A stretch of DNA of 64,000 bases from Edaphobacter lichenicola (GTDB taxonomy: Bacteria > Acidobacteriota > Terriglobia > Terriglobales > Acidobacteriaceae). A program made the translations under genes and the position numbers. The notes under the pieces are model-generated. The model was not told the DNA's origin. It did no database searches and saw only the letters and a list, made by a program, of their open reading frames with translations. Position 1 is the stretch's first letter, and every line of letters starts with the position of its first letter. This document shows, in pieces, positions 6,981-15,809 of the stretch. The stretch lies in contig NZ_CP073696.1 in the NCBI RefSeq assembly GCF_025264645.1, positions 62,001-126,000 on the forward strand, given 5' to 3'.

Positions 6981-9518
6981 ATGCATGATGTGATTGTTGC
7001 GTTCCGTCAGTTTCGTAAGTCGCCTGGCTTTGCGATCACTGTTGTTCTTACGATTGCGTTGGGGATTGGGGCAAATACTGCGATCTTCACGCTGGTGCAT
7101 GCGGTTCTGTTGAAGTCGCTGCCGGTGGCGGATCCGAAGACGCTTTTTCGTGTGGGCGATCTGGATGACTGCTGTGTCAATGGCGGATTTATCAATGAAA
7201 ACGGCGACTTTGATCTGTTCTCGTACGACCTCTATAAGAGGTTTCAAGAGACGACGCCAGAGTTTGAAGAGATGGCGGCGATGCAGGCGGGGAACGAGAC
7301 GGTAAGTCTGCGGCGAGGTTCGGAGCCGGCGCGACCGCAGCGTCAGGAGTTTGTTTCAGGGAATTATTTTAAGACGTTTGGGGTGGGGCCATTTATAGGA
7401 CGGGTGTTCACGGATGCTGACGATAATGCGGGCGCTGCGCCGGTTGCGGTGCTGAGTTATCAGGCGTGGCAGTCGGACTATGGGAGCGATCCGAAGGTTG
7501 TGGGCGGGTCGTTTTTTATACAGGGGCAACCGGTGACGATTGTGGGTGTCGCTCCGCCAGGATTTTACGGGGATAGGATTCGGAGTAATCCACCAGCGCT
7601 CTGGGTTCCGTTGTCGGTTGAGCCGTTTATCAATGGGAAGAAGACTATTTTGCATGTGGCGGACAGCAACTGGCTCTATGTGCTGGGGCGGGTGAAGCCG
7701 GGTGTGAGCGTGACGGCGTTGCAGGGGAAGATGTCGGGAAGTCTGCGGGACTGGCTGACGACGCGGCCGATGTATACGCGGAATGGTGCGTCAACACTGA
7801 TTCCGAAGCAGCATGTCGTGATCGTGCCTGGAGGAGCGGGGATTCAGAATCTGCAACTGGAGACGGGGAAGGGATTGAAGTTGTTGATGGCGATCTCTGC
7901 TCTGGTGTTACTGGTGGCGTGCGCGAATGTGGCGAACCTGCTGCTTGCGCGCAGTGCGACGCGGAGAGCGGAGACGTCGGTTCGAATGGCGCTGGGAGCG
8001 GCGAGGAGCAGGTTGATTCGTCAGATGCTGACCGAGAGTGTGCTGCTGGCGTGCATGGGTGGATTTGCGGGCCTGGCTGTAGCGTACGCGGGGACTCGGA
8101 TGATTTTGGCTCTGGCGTTTCCGAACTCGCCGCATCTGCCGATTCAGGCGAGTCCGTCATTGGGGGTGCTGGGGTTTGCGTTTTTGTTGTCGCTGGCGAC
8201 GGGCGTTGTGTTTGGTGTTGTGCCGGCGTGGATCACGTCGCACTCTGACCCTGCAGAGGCGCTGCGTGGAGTGAATCGTTCGACGAGGGATCGGGCTTCG
8301 TTGCCGCAGAGGGCGTTGATTGTGTTTCAGGCGGCGCTGTCGGTGGTGTTGCTGGTTGGGGCAGGGTTGCTGACGCGGAGTTTGCAGAATATCGAGCATC
8401 AGAACTTCGGCTTGCAGACGGAGAATCGGTATGTGCTGCATCTGGATCCGGCTGCGGCGGGTTATACGGAGGACACACTGCCTGCTTTCTATCGGACGCT
8501 GGAGGATCAGTTCGGATCGCTGCCTGGAGTGAAGAGTGTGGGGCTGGCGCTGTACAGCACGCTGGAGGGAAATAATTGGGGCGAGGGTGTTTTCATCGAC
8601 GGACGACCTGCGCCGGCGCCGACCGATAACAATAATTCTTCGTGGGACAGGGTGAGTTCGCACTTCTTCGAGACGATGGGACAGCCCGTTATGCGCGGGC
8701 GCGGGTTTACCGATCAGGATACGGCTACGTCGCAGCCGGTGGCGGTGGTGAATCAGGCATTTGTGAAGAAGTTTTTTCCGAAGGAAGATCCGATTGGGCG
8801 GCGCTTTGGGATTATGGATCAGAAGTACGCGTCGGCGTTTGCGATCGTGGGGATCATGGCAGATGCGAAATATACCAATCCGCGCGAAGAGGTAAGGCCG
8901 ATGTACTTTCGTCCGTTGAACCAAAAGCTGGCGGGACTGACGGAGGCGAACGCGATTATGGCTGAAGGGCGAGGGCTGTATATCAACTCTGTGACGCTGC
9001 ACTTTGACAGGCCGCAACAGAATCTGGATGCGGTCGTGAGGCGAACGTTAGCGAATATTAATCCGAACCTAACGGTGGAGGATCTGCAGTCGCTGGATTA
9101 TCAGGTGGCGGATAACTTCACGCAGGAGCGGTTGATTGCGCGGTTGACGGTGCTGTTTGGTGTGCTGGCGCTGGTGTTGGCGTCGGTTGGTCTGTATGGA
9201 ATTACGTCGTACCAGGTGGCTCGGCGGACGAGCGAGATTGGTTTGCGAATGGCGCTGGGCGCGGATCGCGGGAACGTGGTGCGCATGGTGATGCGTGGAG
9301 CGATTCTGCAGGCTGCGCTGGGATTGGCGATTGGAGTTCCGGTTGCAATGCTGGCGACTCGGTATATGCGGGATCAGCTTTATAGCGTGCACTCGTATGA
9401 TCCTGCGAGTCTGGTGATTGCGGTGGTGGTGCTGGGAGCGTCTGCGGCGATTGCTGGATTTATTCCTGCGCGACGAGCGGCGAATATTGAACCAATGACT
9501 GCGTTGCGTACGGAGTAA
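6981..9518 (+). CDS. ADOP/MacB-type ABC transporter permease
   Basis: A large permease of the acidobacterial duplicated type, with two MacB-like periplasmic core regions and two FtsX domains. The start at 6981 is chosen because it follows GGAGAAG at correct spacing and gives MHDVIVAFRQFRKSPGF, the common family opening (845 residues). Layout: membrane helix about 17-40, periplasmic core 1 about 45-290, FtsX helices about 295-420 (LVACANVANLLLARSATRR), a further helix near 440-465, core 2 about 475-705, and FtsX helices about 713-840. No ATPase gene lies next to it. Such orphans are usual in this phylum and substrates are unknown. Confidence 0.93.
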   Translation: MHDVIVAFRQFRKSPGFAITVVLTIALGIGANTAIFTLVHAVLLKSLPVADPKTLFRVGDLDDCCVNGGFINENGDFDLFSYDLYKRFQETTPEFEEMAAMQAGNETVSLRRGSEPARPQRQEFVSGNYFKTFGVGPFIGRVFTDADDNAGAAPVAVLSYQAWQSDYGSDPKVVGGSFFIQGQPVTIVGVAPPGFYGDRIRSNPPALWVPLSVEPFINGKKTILHVADSNWLYVLGRVKPGVSVTALQGKMSGSLRDWLTTRPMYTRNGASTLIPKQHVVIVPGGAGIQNLQLETGKGLKLLMAISALVLLVACANVANLLLARSATRRAETSVRMALGAARSRLIRQMLTESVLLACMGGFAGLAVAYAGTRMILALAFPNSPHLPIQASPSLGVLGFAFLLSLATGVVFGVVPAWITSHSDPAEALRGVNRSTRDRASLPQRALIVFQAALSVVLLVGAGLLTRSLQNIEHQNFGLQTENRYVLHLDPAAAGYTEDTLPAFYRTLEDQFGSLPGVKSVGLALYSTLEGNNWGEGVFIDGRPAPAPTDNNNSSWDRVSSHFFETMGQPVMRGRGFTDQDTATSQPVAVVNQAFVKKFFPKEDPIGRRFGIMDQKYASAFAIVGIMADAKYTNPREEVRPMYFRPLNQKLAGLTEANAIMAEGRGLYINSVTLHFDRPQQNLDAVVRRTLANINPNLTVEDLQSLDYQVADNFTQERLIARLTVLFGVLALVLASVGLYGITSYQVARRTSEIGLRMALGADRGNVVRMVMRGAILQAALGLAIGVPVAMLATRYMRDQLYSVHSYDPASLVIAVVVLGASAAIAGFIPARRAANIEPMTALRTE

Positions 9519-9584
9519 GGGTTACTGATGCGGCGTCTTTGAGCGAAGTCAAAGTAGGTGTATGTCTCGTAAGTAAAGACGAGA

Positions 9585-9614
9585 TACAGGGATCCTCCAA
9601 TGCGTTCAGGATGA
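9585..9614. repeat. Hairpin repeat (GGATCCT..AGGATGAC family), copy 2
   Basis: ACAGGGATCCTCCAATGCGT followed by TCAGGATGAC. The stem is ATCCT/AGGAT, as in the copy at 6737-6766. It lies just downstream of the permease gene, in the 257-base gap before the convergent secreted-protein gene. Confidence 0.7.
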
Positions 9615-9690
9615 CGGCCTTCAAAGCGACGGAAGGGTCATGGAAATTGGTGACGGAGATCCTGGATCCGTTCTATGGCAATTTCCCTTA

Positions 9691-9761
9691 TGGTGTAGAG
9701 GTTGCAAACGCAGATTCCCTCCGGGAATGACAAACAAAAAAGCGAAGTCGCCTCTACACCA
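9691..9761. repeat. Inverted repeat enclosing a GCAGAT hairpin element
   Basis: TGGTGTAGAGG at 9691-9701 is the exact reverse complement of CCTCTACACCA at 9751-9761. The 49 bases between hold a GCAGATTCCCTCCGGGAATG hairpin element followed by ACAAACAAAAAAG, a variant of the array unit. The whole unit lies between two convergent genes and may serve as a bidirectional terminator or be a small mobile cassette. Confidence 0.65.
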
Positions 9762-9775
9762 ACTGGGGCGTTGCT

Positions 9776-10927
9776 CTAGTTGTATCGGATGAAGCAGAAG
9801 TCAGGGGCTGAGGCACCTTGTCCGTCGCAGCCGTGTTTGGTTGCGTCCTTGATTTCGTCGCAGGTGTTTTGCTGGATGTTGCAGCCGGTGTGGGGTGAAT
9901 GGGTTGCCTTGTTGCAGTCGTCGGCGAGGGCGTTTGCTTTGTCGGCGCCCATAGTCGTCATGCAAGAGTGAGCTTCGATGTATTCGGCGCGCCTTTCCTT
10001 GTCCTGCGAGTCGGTTTGCTGTTGGACTTGCTCTGGGTGGGCGGGCTTGCCGTTGGCATCGACCGCGATGCAGTTGGGGCCGGCCCAGTTTCCGTCGACG
10101 AGATGGACGTCGGAGTCACTCATCTTGCAAAGAGGCTTAGAGCCTCCGCTTCCGGTGTTTGATAAAGGCTGGTTATTGCCCTGGTGCTGCTGTTGATAGG
10201 CGGCGTTGTCGCTCATCTTCTGCCAGAAGCTTCGCTTCTGCTGCGGGGGCGGGTTGCTGACCTGACCTGAACTATTGGCAGAGCCGGGATCGGTGATGTG
10301 GGTTGCGTCGGGGGCTACGATGGGTTGTGAGGATGGTCCTCCATCGCTGACTCTTGCAGTGATGGATACAGGCACACTGACGCGACTTCCGCTCTTGATG
10401 GAGTCGCAGCTTCCCTGGCTGGCGTAGTTGTATGCGAAGGCTGAGTTGCCGCCACTGATGGAGGATTTGTAGACACCGGGAGGGGCGCTTTGCTGTGAGG
10501 GATCGACACGGGCGTAGAGGGTGGCGGTGCCTGTGACTCTTTCGGAGCGACCGATGGGGATGTCGATGGCTGGGGCTTTGACCGTTTTGCTGTACCAGGT
10601 GCCCCAGATGGTGGTGCGGGCCTCGTCGGAGTAGAGGTTGAAGAAGAGTTTGTTGCCGGCGTCATCGGTCATGAAGCGCTGACCGTTGGGGATGCCGAGG
10701 CTGGGGCAGATGCGGACGATCTGACGTGAGTCTCCGGTGCAGGCGTAGTTGAGGGTGCCTGTGGCGTCGTAGGGACGGCCGTTCTTCACGTCGACAGTGC
10801 CGAAGGAGATGTTGGTGATGTTGAAGCTGCATTGCGGTGCGGGGTCTTCAGCGTGGGCAGCGGGTGTAACGAGCGCGAGCAGAAAAAACACGAGGGTGAT
10901 TAAAGGACCATAGCAGTGAGTTTTCAT
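9776..10927 (-). CDS. Secreted spore-coat-U (SCPU)-like protein with Cys-rich tail
   Basis: A 383-residue secreted protein. ATG 10927 is preferred over the GTG three bases upstream because AGGAGG then has six-base spacing. A signal peptide (about 1-27, ending AAHAE) is followed by an SCPU-like domain at about 30-190 (CSFNITNISFGTVDV, NYACTGDS, VRICPSLG, FNLYSDEARTTIWG) with paired Cys. SCPU domains are pilin-like subunits of chaperone-usher systems. After a Ser/Pro/Gln-rich linker (about 200-265) comes a tail of about 115 residues with eight cysteines (NTCDEIKDATKHGC, DFCFIRYN), which I do not recognise. No usher or chaperone gene is adjacent. Confidence 0.75.
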   Translation of the reverse strand: MKTHCYGPLITLVFFLLALVTPAAHAEDPAPQCSFNITNISFGTVDVKNGRPYDATGTLNYACTGDSRQIVRICPSLGIPNGQRFMTDDAGNKLFFNLYSDEARTTIWGTWYSKTVKAPAIDIPIGRSERVTGTATLYARVDPSQQSAPPGVYKSSISGGNSAFAYNYASQGSCDSIKSGSRVSVPVSITARVSDGGPSSQPIVAPDATHITDPGSANSSGQVSNPPPQQKRSFWQKMSDNAAYQQQHQGNNQPLSNTGSGGSKPLCKMSDSDVHLVDGNWAGPNCIAVDANGKPAHPEQVQQQTDSQDKERRAEYIEAHSCMTTMGADKANALADDCNKATHSPHTGCNIQQNTCDEIKDATKHGCDGQGASAPDFCFIRYN

Positions 10928-11003
10928 CACTTGCCTCCTGGAAGATTTACCTGGGCCCGGATGGCAACCATCAGAACATTAATGGCGTTATATGGGAAGA
11001 GAT

Positions 11004-12458
11004 TCAGCGGCGGTTGTCGGTCGCAGGCTCGGGGTGGATGAGGAGACGGGAGACTTCGGGGCAGTCGAGTTTGAAGGCGTTTTCGAGGGCGGTGATGATC
11101 TCGTGGACTTGTGACATGGGGAGGTTGTCGGGGAGGGTGCAGTGGCAGTTGACCTGGATGCGGTCGGCTCCGCCGCTGTGGCTGCGAGTGACGAAGACTT
11201 CGTGAATGTCGAGGATCTCGGGGAAGGCTGCGGCGGCGCGGCGGAGGCGGACTTCGAGCTGGCGGTCGCGCTCGAGTGAAGCAGGGCGCTCGATGGTGGC
11301 AGGCTCACTTTCGATGTGGGTGAGGATGGTGGAGATCTCGGGGATCTCGCGGCGGATGTCGGACTCGAGTTGGGTGACCAGCGCGTGAGCTGCGCTGAGA
11401 GACATGGTCTCGTCGACTTCGAGGTGCTGCTCGACGTGAAGCTCGTGGTTGTACTCCTGGACGCTGACGTCGTGAATGGCGAGGTTTGAGCGTGCGGCGA
11501 CGGCGCGGATGCGGTCGTGGAGGCTTTCGGCGATGGATGCGGTGGGGATGGAGTGGACGACGACGTCGGCTCCTGGGAGATGGCGGCGTACGGCGGCGGT
11601 AGCGGCCATGGTGATCTGTTCGGTGCGCTGGAAGGTGAGGTTGCGGGGGAGACCGAGGGTGACATCGGCGAAGTAGTCGGGGCCAGAGCGGCGGGTGCGA
11701 ATGCGGTCGACGGAGATGACGCCGTCGATGGCTGCGACTTCTCGCATCATGTCACGGGCCTGGGCGCGGGTTTCGATGGGAGTGGCGTCGGTGAGGGCGT
11801 CGATGGTGCGACGGGCGAGGTTCCAGGTGACCCAGAGGATGATTCCAGAGACGATGATGGCGGCGATGGGGTCGGCGAGTTCGAGTTGGGGGATCTGGAA
11901 GCGCTCGCCGATATAGCTTGCGGCGAGGCCGAGGAGGACCGCGGTAGAAGACCAGATGTCAGTGCGGAAGTGGATGGCATCGGCTTCGAGGGCATCGCTC
12001 TTGGTTTCGGCGGCGATGCGGTGGAGCTTGCGAGAGCGGGTGTAGTCGACGGTGATGGAGAGAAGGAGGACGGCGAAGGGCCAGATGGAGAGCTTTAGCG
12101 CGAGGTGCTCGCGATGGGCGATGCGGCGGATGGCTTCGGTGAGGATCCAGACGCAGGAGGCGAGCATGAGGACGGATTCGATAGCGGCGGAGAGGCTTTC
12201 GATCTTGCCGTGGCCGTAGGTGTGGTCGGCGTCGGCGGGGCGGTCGGAGACCTGGACGGAGAAGAGGGTGATGCCGGCGGCGATGAGGTCGATGCCGGAG
12301 TGGGCGGCCTCGGAGAGCATGCCGAGGGAGCCGGTGAGGAGGCCGGTGACGAGCTTGAGGAGAGTGACGGCAAAGGCGGCGAGAACGGAGAAGAGTGCGG
12401 CGGAGCGCTTGGCACCGTGAGGGGTCGCGGCTTGTTCGGGCTTGGCCGTTGTGCTCAT
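11004..12458 (-). CDS. Cation diffusion facilitator transporter with three C-terminal domains
   Basis: A divalent-metal/proton antiporter of the inner membrane. Metal-site motifs are EAAHSGIDL in helix 2 and DALEADAIHFRTDIWSS in helix 5. The membrane part spans about 20-215 with HGKIESL between helices. After it come three regions that look like successive copies of the CDF cytoplasmic domain: about 228-300 (DGVISVDRIRTRR), 305-385 (IHDVSVQEYNHELHVEQHLEV) and 395-478 (ILDIHEVFVTRSHSGGADRIQ). Usual CDF proteins have one. The 484-residue length reflects this. Metal specificity cannot be read from the sequence. Confidence 0.92.
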   Translation of the reverse strand: MSTTAKPEQAATPHGAKRSAALFSVLAAFAVTLLKLVTGLLTGSLGMLSEAAHSGIDLIAAGITLFSVQVSDRPADADHTYGHGKIESLSAAIESVLMLASCVWILTEAIRRIAHREHLALKLSIWPFAVLLLSITVDYTRSRKLHRIAAETKSDALEADAIHFRTDIWSSTAVLLGLAASYIGERFQIPQLELADPIAAIIVSGIILWVTWNLARRTIDALTDATPIETRAQARDMMREVAAIDGVISVDRIRTRRSGPDYFADVTLGLPRNLTFQRTEQITMAATAAVRRHLPGADVVVHSIPTASIAESLHDRIRAVAARSNLAIHDVSVQEYNHELHVEQHLEVDETMSLSAAHALVTQLESDIRREIPEISTILTHIESEPATIERPASLERDRQLEVRLRRAAAAFPEILDIHEVFVTRSHSGGADRIQVNCHCTLPDNLPMSQVHEIITALENAFKLDCPEVSRLLIHPEPATDNRR

Positions 12459-12654
12459 CTGGAGATGCTACATGGTTTGGATTGAGCTGTATTCCGATTT
12501 GTGTGTTCAGAGGATATGGAGTCGCTCGTGAAGTGATTACATTCCTAAGTTCTTCGCGTCTTATCTCTTTGCCCTACTGTGTCGGTAATAGTTGTCAGAA
12601 TAGTTTTCGTGTTAAAGATCAGTCGAATTAGATACTCCAGGAGAAATTGCTTTC

Positions 12655-13143
12655 ATGTCGCTGTGCCGTCGTCTCGCCCTAACTTCCGTTTTCATTGCTC
12701 TCGTCTCTTCTCCCACTATCAGCCATGCCAAAGGCCAAAAGGCGCCCACGGCCGCTGAACAAGAGAAGATTGTCGCAACAGTAGGCACAATCTTTACTTC
12801 AGCGCTCACAGACGATTTTGCGAAGTTCGACTCGGTCATCGCGCCAGGCTTTTATATCTATGACGGGGGCGCCCGGTTCAATGGAGATTCCATTCTCAAC
12901 TTCATCAAGGCTCAGCATGCAGCGGGCAAGCGGTATGAGTGGAACATAACCGAACCTGACGTTCATATCGACGGTAACACTGCGTGGATGGCCTACGTGA
13001 ACAAGGGCAAGATTACCGACGCGTCTGGGACGGTGGATCAGAGGTGGCTGGAGTCGGCTGTTCTTCAGAAGCAAAAAGGGGAGTGGAAGATCGTGTTCAT
13101 GCATAGCACGCGCGTGCCGCCTGCGGCTGCGCCGAAGAGCTAA
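12655..13143 (+). CDS. Secreted NTF2-like (SnoaL/DUF4440-type) protein
   Basis: A 162-residue protein with a signal peptide (about 1-25, TISHAKG) and a single NTF2-like cone fold at about 35-155. Features of that superfamily are the opening helix EQEKIVATVGTIFTSALTDDF, the central aromatic strand GFYIYDGG, and the final WLESAVLQKQKGEWKIVFMHSTRV, where a strand pair closes the pocket. Members range from catalysts to binding proteins, so activity is not assigned. AGGAG precedes the ATG at rather long spacing. It is convergent with ubiE. Confidence 0.75.
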   Translation: MSLCRRLALTSVFIALVSSPTISHAKGQKAPTAAEQEKIVATVGTIFTSALTDDFAKFDSVIAPGFYIYDGGARFNGDSILNFIKAQHAAGKRYEWNITEPDVHIDGNTAWMAYVNKGKITDASGTVDQRWLESAVLQKQKGEWKIVFMHSTRVPPAAAPKS

Positions 13144-13155
13144 TGTGGACCGAAG

Positions 13156-13929
13156 TTAGGGTTTGGTGGCGTGGTAGAGGCCGACGACGCCGAAGGTGTA
13201 GCTCGTCCAGGTGGCGTTGGTGAAGCCTGCGCTCTTGAGGAGCTGGAGCATGCGGGGTGGGCGGGGGAAGCGTTCGACGGAGGCGTTGAGGTAGCTGTAG
13301 GCGCGTTCGTTGCCGGTGATGAGGCCGCCGAGACGGGGCAGGATGGATTTGAAGTAGATGTTGTAGAGCGCGCCGGTGAGGCCTTCGGGCTGATTGCACT
13401 CGAGTATGCCGAGCTGGCCGCCGGGGCGGAGGACGCGGAGGATCTCGGTGAGGCCTTCGTGGTAGTTGGCGAGGTTGCGGAAGCCGAAGGCGGAGGTGAC
13501 GAGGTCGATGGATGCGTCGGCGATGGGGAGGTGGAGGGCGTCGGCTTCTATGGGGACTACGTTGTGGGCCGCGAATTTCTTCATGCCTAGCGAGAGCATC
13601 TGGTGGGAGAAGTCTACGGCCAGGATGGGTGCGGCGCCGGGGGTTGTGGGGCGATGTTTGAGGAGCGCCATCGTCATGTCGCCGGTGCCGCAGCAGAGGT
13701 CGAGGGTGACGGCTTCGGGATGCTGGAGGATTGGTTGGAAGAGGCGGGCGGTGCGAGTCCACCAGGTGCGGTCGATGCCGGCGGAGAGGAGGTGGTTGGC
13801 GCGGTCGTATGCGGGCGCGATGGTGTCGAACATCTGCTGGACGTTTGCTGCGGCGTCCTGCTCGGTGGTGATGCCGGCGGGGCGGGCTCCGGTGGAGCGT
13901 TCGTGTTCGGGTTTGGTTTCGAGTGTCAC
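13156..13929 (-). CDS. ubiE: Demethylmenaquinone methyltransferase
   Basis: C-methylates the quinone ring at the last step of menaquinone (or ubiquinone) synthesis using SAM. The 257-residue protein has the family opening MFDTIAPAYDRANHLLS at about 33-49, SAM motif LDLCCGTGDMT, acidic motif AVDFSHQML, and the UbiE-specific SAFGFRNL, LRVLRPGG and NERAYSYLNASVERFP. The start is GTG 13929. The 30-residue head before the conserved part is Thr/Glu-rich and variable. It is convergent with the NTF2-like gene and divergent from the barstar gene. Confidence 0.95.
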   Translation of the reverse strand: MTLETKPEHERSTGARPAGITTEQDAAANVQQMFDTIAPAYDRANHLLSAGIDRTWWTRTARLFQPILQHPEAVTLDLCCGTGDMTMALLKHRPTTPGAAPILAVDFSHQMLSLGMKKFAAHNVVPIEADALHLPIADASIDLVTSAFGFRNLANYHEGLTEILRVLRPGGQLGILECNQPEGLTGALYNIYFKSILPRLGGLITGNERAYSYLNASVERFPRPPRMLQLLKSAGFTNATWTSYTFGVVGLYHATKP

Positions 13930-13949
13930 AAAGCTTATGTTAGTCCCGA

Positions 13950-14504
13950 ATGCTGATTAGCTTAATTCCGATGACAAGTAGACTGATTGCTATGGCTGCT
14001 TTCACGGAAGACGAAGTAGGCAAGACTTTAGATTGGGAGATTCTCCTCTATGGAAGTATCTCCATGTACCGAAATCGCAAGTATCTAGATGATGATCTGC
14101 AATGGCTGCGACTTCGCGGCTATCGCGTTTATAGCATCGATTGCAAGGCTTGGAAATCTGAAGCCGCGATGCTTGAGAGTTTTGGAGAGGTTCTTTCCTT
14201 TCCAGCTTATTACGGACGAAATTTCAACGCGCTTAGAGACTGCCTTGGGGATGTTGAGGTTCCCGATGAGAGTGGCTTAGTGATTGTCCTCGATTCTTAT
14301 GACTGGTACACGAGGAACGTGGGGTTAGCGGGAAAGACTGTACTCGGCATTCTTGCTGAATGCTCCCGCCACTTTCTCCTCCGTGGACGACGGTTCATCA
14401 CGCTGGTTCAATCGGACGATCCGTTGATGGCCTTCGAAGGGCTAGCAGGTGTTTCGACGCATTGGAACAGGCGCGAATGGCTAAATAAGGATCGCGGGCT
14501 CTAG
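13950..14504 (+). CDS. Barstar-family protein
   Basis: Barstar is the intracellular inhibitor of the ribonuclease barnase. The diagnostic segment is at about 60-115: a strand (YRVYSIDCKAW), then a helix and EVLSFPAYYGRNFNALRDCL, matching the PEYYGxNxDALWDCL signature, then GLVIVLDSYD. The N-terminal 55 residues are additional. Three in-frame ATGs (13950, 13971, 13992) compete and none has a clear ribosome-binding site. The last gives MAAFTEDEV and may be the true start. No barnase-like RNase gene is in the window, so this is an orphan immunity or regulatory protein. Local composition is slightly more A/T-rich than its neighbours. Confidence 0.8.
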   Translation: MLISLIPMTSRLIAMAAFTEDEVGKTLDWEILLYGSISMYRNRKYLDDDLQWLRLRGYRVYSIDCKAWKSEAAMLESFGEVLSFPAYYGRNFNALRDCLGDVEVPDESGLVIVLDSYDWYTRNVGLAGKTVLGILAECSRHFLLRGRRFITLVQSDDPLMAFEGLAGVSTHWNRREWLNKDRGL

Positions 14505-14517
14505 CCAAATATGGTCT

Positions 14518-15657
14518 CTATTTGCGCATGAGGGTGAGCATGGATTGCGTGGCGGCCAGGAGCTCGGGTTCGGTGACGTCGCGGACGATTTCTACTTTGC
14601 CGATGGCGGTGGGGAGGATGAAGGAGCGTATGCCGCTGCGGTTTTTCTTGTCGCGAGCGGTGAGGGCTACTAGTTTTTCGGCGGTGGCTTTGAAGGTCGG
14701 CAGTGGGCCGTAGCGGAGGATCAAGTTTGCGATGCGGTTCGCGTCTTTTTCGCTGAGGGTGTTGCGGGCGCGGGCTACGCTGAGTGCCGCGATGCTGCCC
14801 CAGGCTACGGCTTCGCCGTGGAGGAGCTGCTTGTAGTTGGTGGCGGCTTCGATGGCGTGGCCGATGGTGTGACCGAAGTTCAGGATCATGCGGAGGCCGG
14901 ACTCTTTTTCGTCTTTGCTGACGACGTCGGCTTTGACGCGGACGGAGGCGGCTACTACTTTCGTCAGCGCTTTGGTGTCGGCGTTCTTTTTTGTGTTGCT
15001 TGTGTCCAGGATGGCTTCGGCGTTTTGCTCCATGTAGCGGAAGAGTCTGGTGTCGTAGATTATGCCTGCCTTGATGGATTCCTGTAATCCGGCGCGGAGT
15101 TCGGCGGGGGGGAGGGTGCGGAGGAGGTCGGTGTCGGCGAAGACGGCTTGTGGGTGGTGAAAGCTGCCGATGAGGTTTTTGCCTGCGGCGAGGTTGACGC
15201 CGGTCTTGCCGCCGATGGAGGAGTCGACCTGGGCGAGGAGGGTAGTGGGGATCTGGACGTAGCGGATGCCGCGCATGTAGATGGCGGCGAGGAATCCGGT
15301 GATGTCGCCGATGACGCCGCCACCGAAGGCGAGGAGGAGAGCGTCGCGGTCGGCTCCGGCGGTGGCAAGTTGTTGGGCCAGGGATTCGACGCTGGCGAGG
15401 CGCTTGTGGCGCTCGCCTGGGGGGTGGAAGAGGACGGTTGGGGGTTCTTTGTCTTTGAAGGATGCCAGGAAGGGTTTTGACCAGAGGGCCCAGATGTTGG
15501 GTGAGGTAATGACGAAGGGGCGGAAGGGCTTGCCGGGGTTGAGTTTGCTAAGGCGCGGAGAAAGCGTGCGTAGGAGGCCGGGGGCGATGGTGGCGTGGTA
15601 GCTTGCGGAGGGCGTGTTGACGGGGATGACGGGCACTGTCTTTTTATCGTAGCGCAT
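14518..15657 (-). CDS. aroB: 3-dehydroquinate synthase
   Basis: Second shikimate-pathway step: converts DAHP to 3-dehydroquinate, NAD+- and metal-dependent, in the cytoplasm. Motifs: [11 protein letters not shown] (NAD site), [38 protein letters not shown], metal ligands in [13 protein letters not shown], and [13 protein letters not shown]. Length 379. ATG 15657 lies 15 bases from a 66-bp repeat that fills much of the divergent aroB-nadB spacer. Confidence 0.97.
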   Translation of the reverse strand: MRYDKKTVPVIPVNTPSASYHATIAPGLLRTLSPRLSKLNPGKPFRPFVITSPNIWALWSKPFLASFKDKEPPTVLFHPPGERHKRLASVESLAQQLATAGADRDALLLAFGGGVIGDITGFLAAIYMRGIRYVQIPTTLLAQVDSSIGGKTGVNLAAGKNLIGSFHHPQAVFADTDLLRTLPPAELRAGLQESIKAGIIYDTRLFRYMEQNAEAILDTSNTKKNADTKALTKVVAASVRVKADVVSKDEKESGLRMILNFGHTIGHAIEAATNYKQLLHGEAVAWGSIAALSVARARNTLSEKDANRIANLILRYGPLPTFKATAEKLVALTARDKKNRSGIRSFILPTAIGKVEIVRDVTEPELLAATQSMLTLMRK

Positions 15658-15671
15658 GGGTTTTGGGGTTG

Positions 15672-15737
15672 TGTCCTGCCGGACGGGCCCGCTGCGCTCG
15701 GGGCGGCCACTTCGTGGCGTGTTTACCCTGTCGTGGT
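15672..15737. repeat. 66-bp dispersed intergenic repeat, copy 2
   Basis: Matches 3102-3167 with about three differences, in the same orientation. It contains the GCCAC-TTC-GTGGC hairpin. It lies between divergent aroB and nadB, so it overlaps the region where both promoters should be. Confidence 0.8.
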
Positions 15738-15809
15738 GAGGTGGGCTGCTTGGTGCTCGCGATGCTCGCGCCGATCATTGGGGGCATGTGTTTCTAGTAG
15801 CATTGATGT

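Noticed and set aside
9539-9730. 63-codon plus-strand frame
   Set aside because: Lies across two intergenic repeats and has no ribosome-binding site or recognisable protein features.
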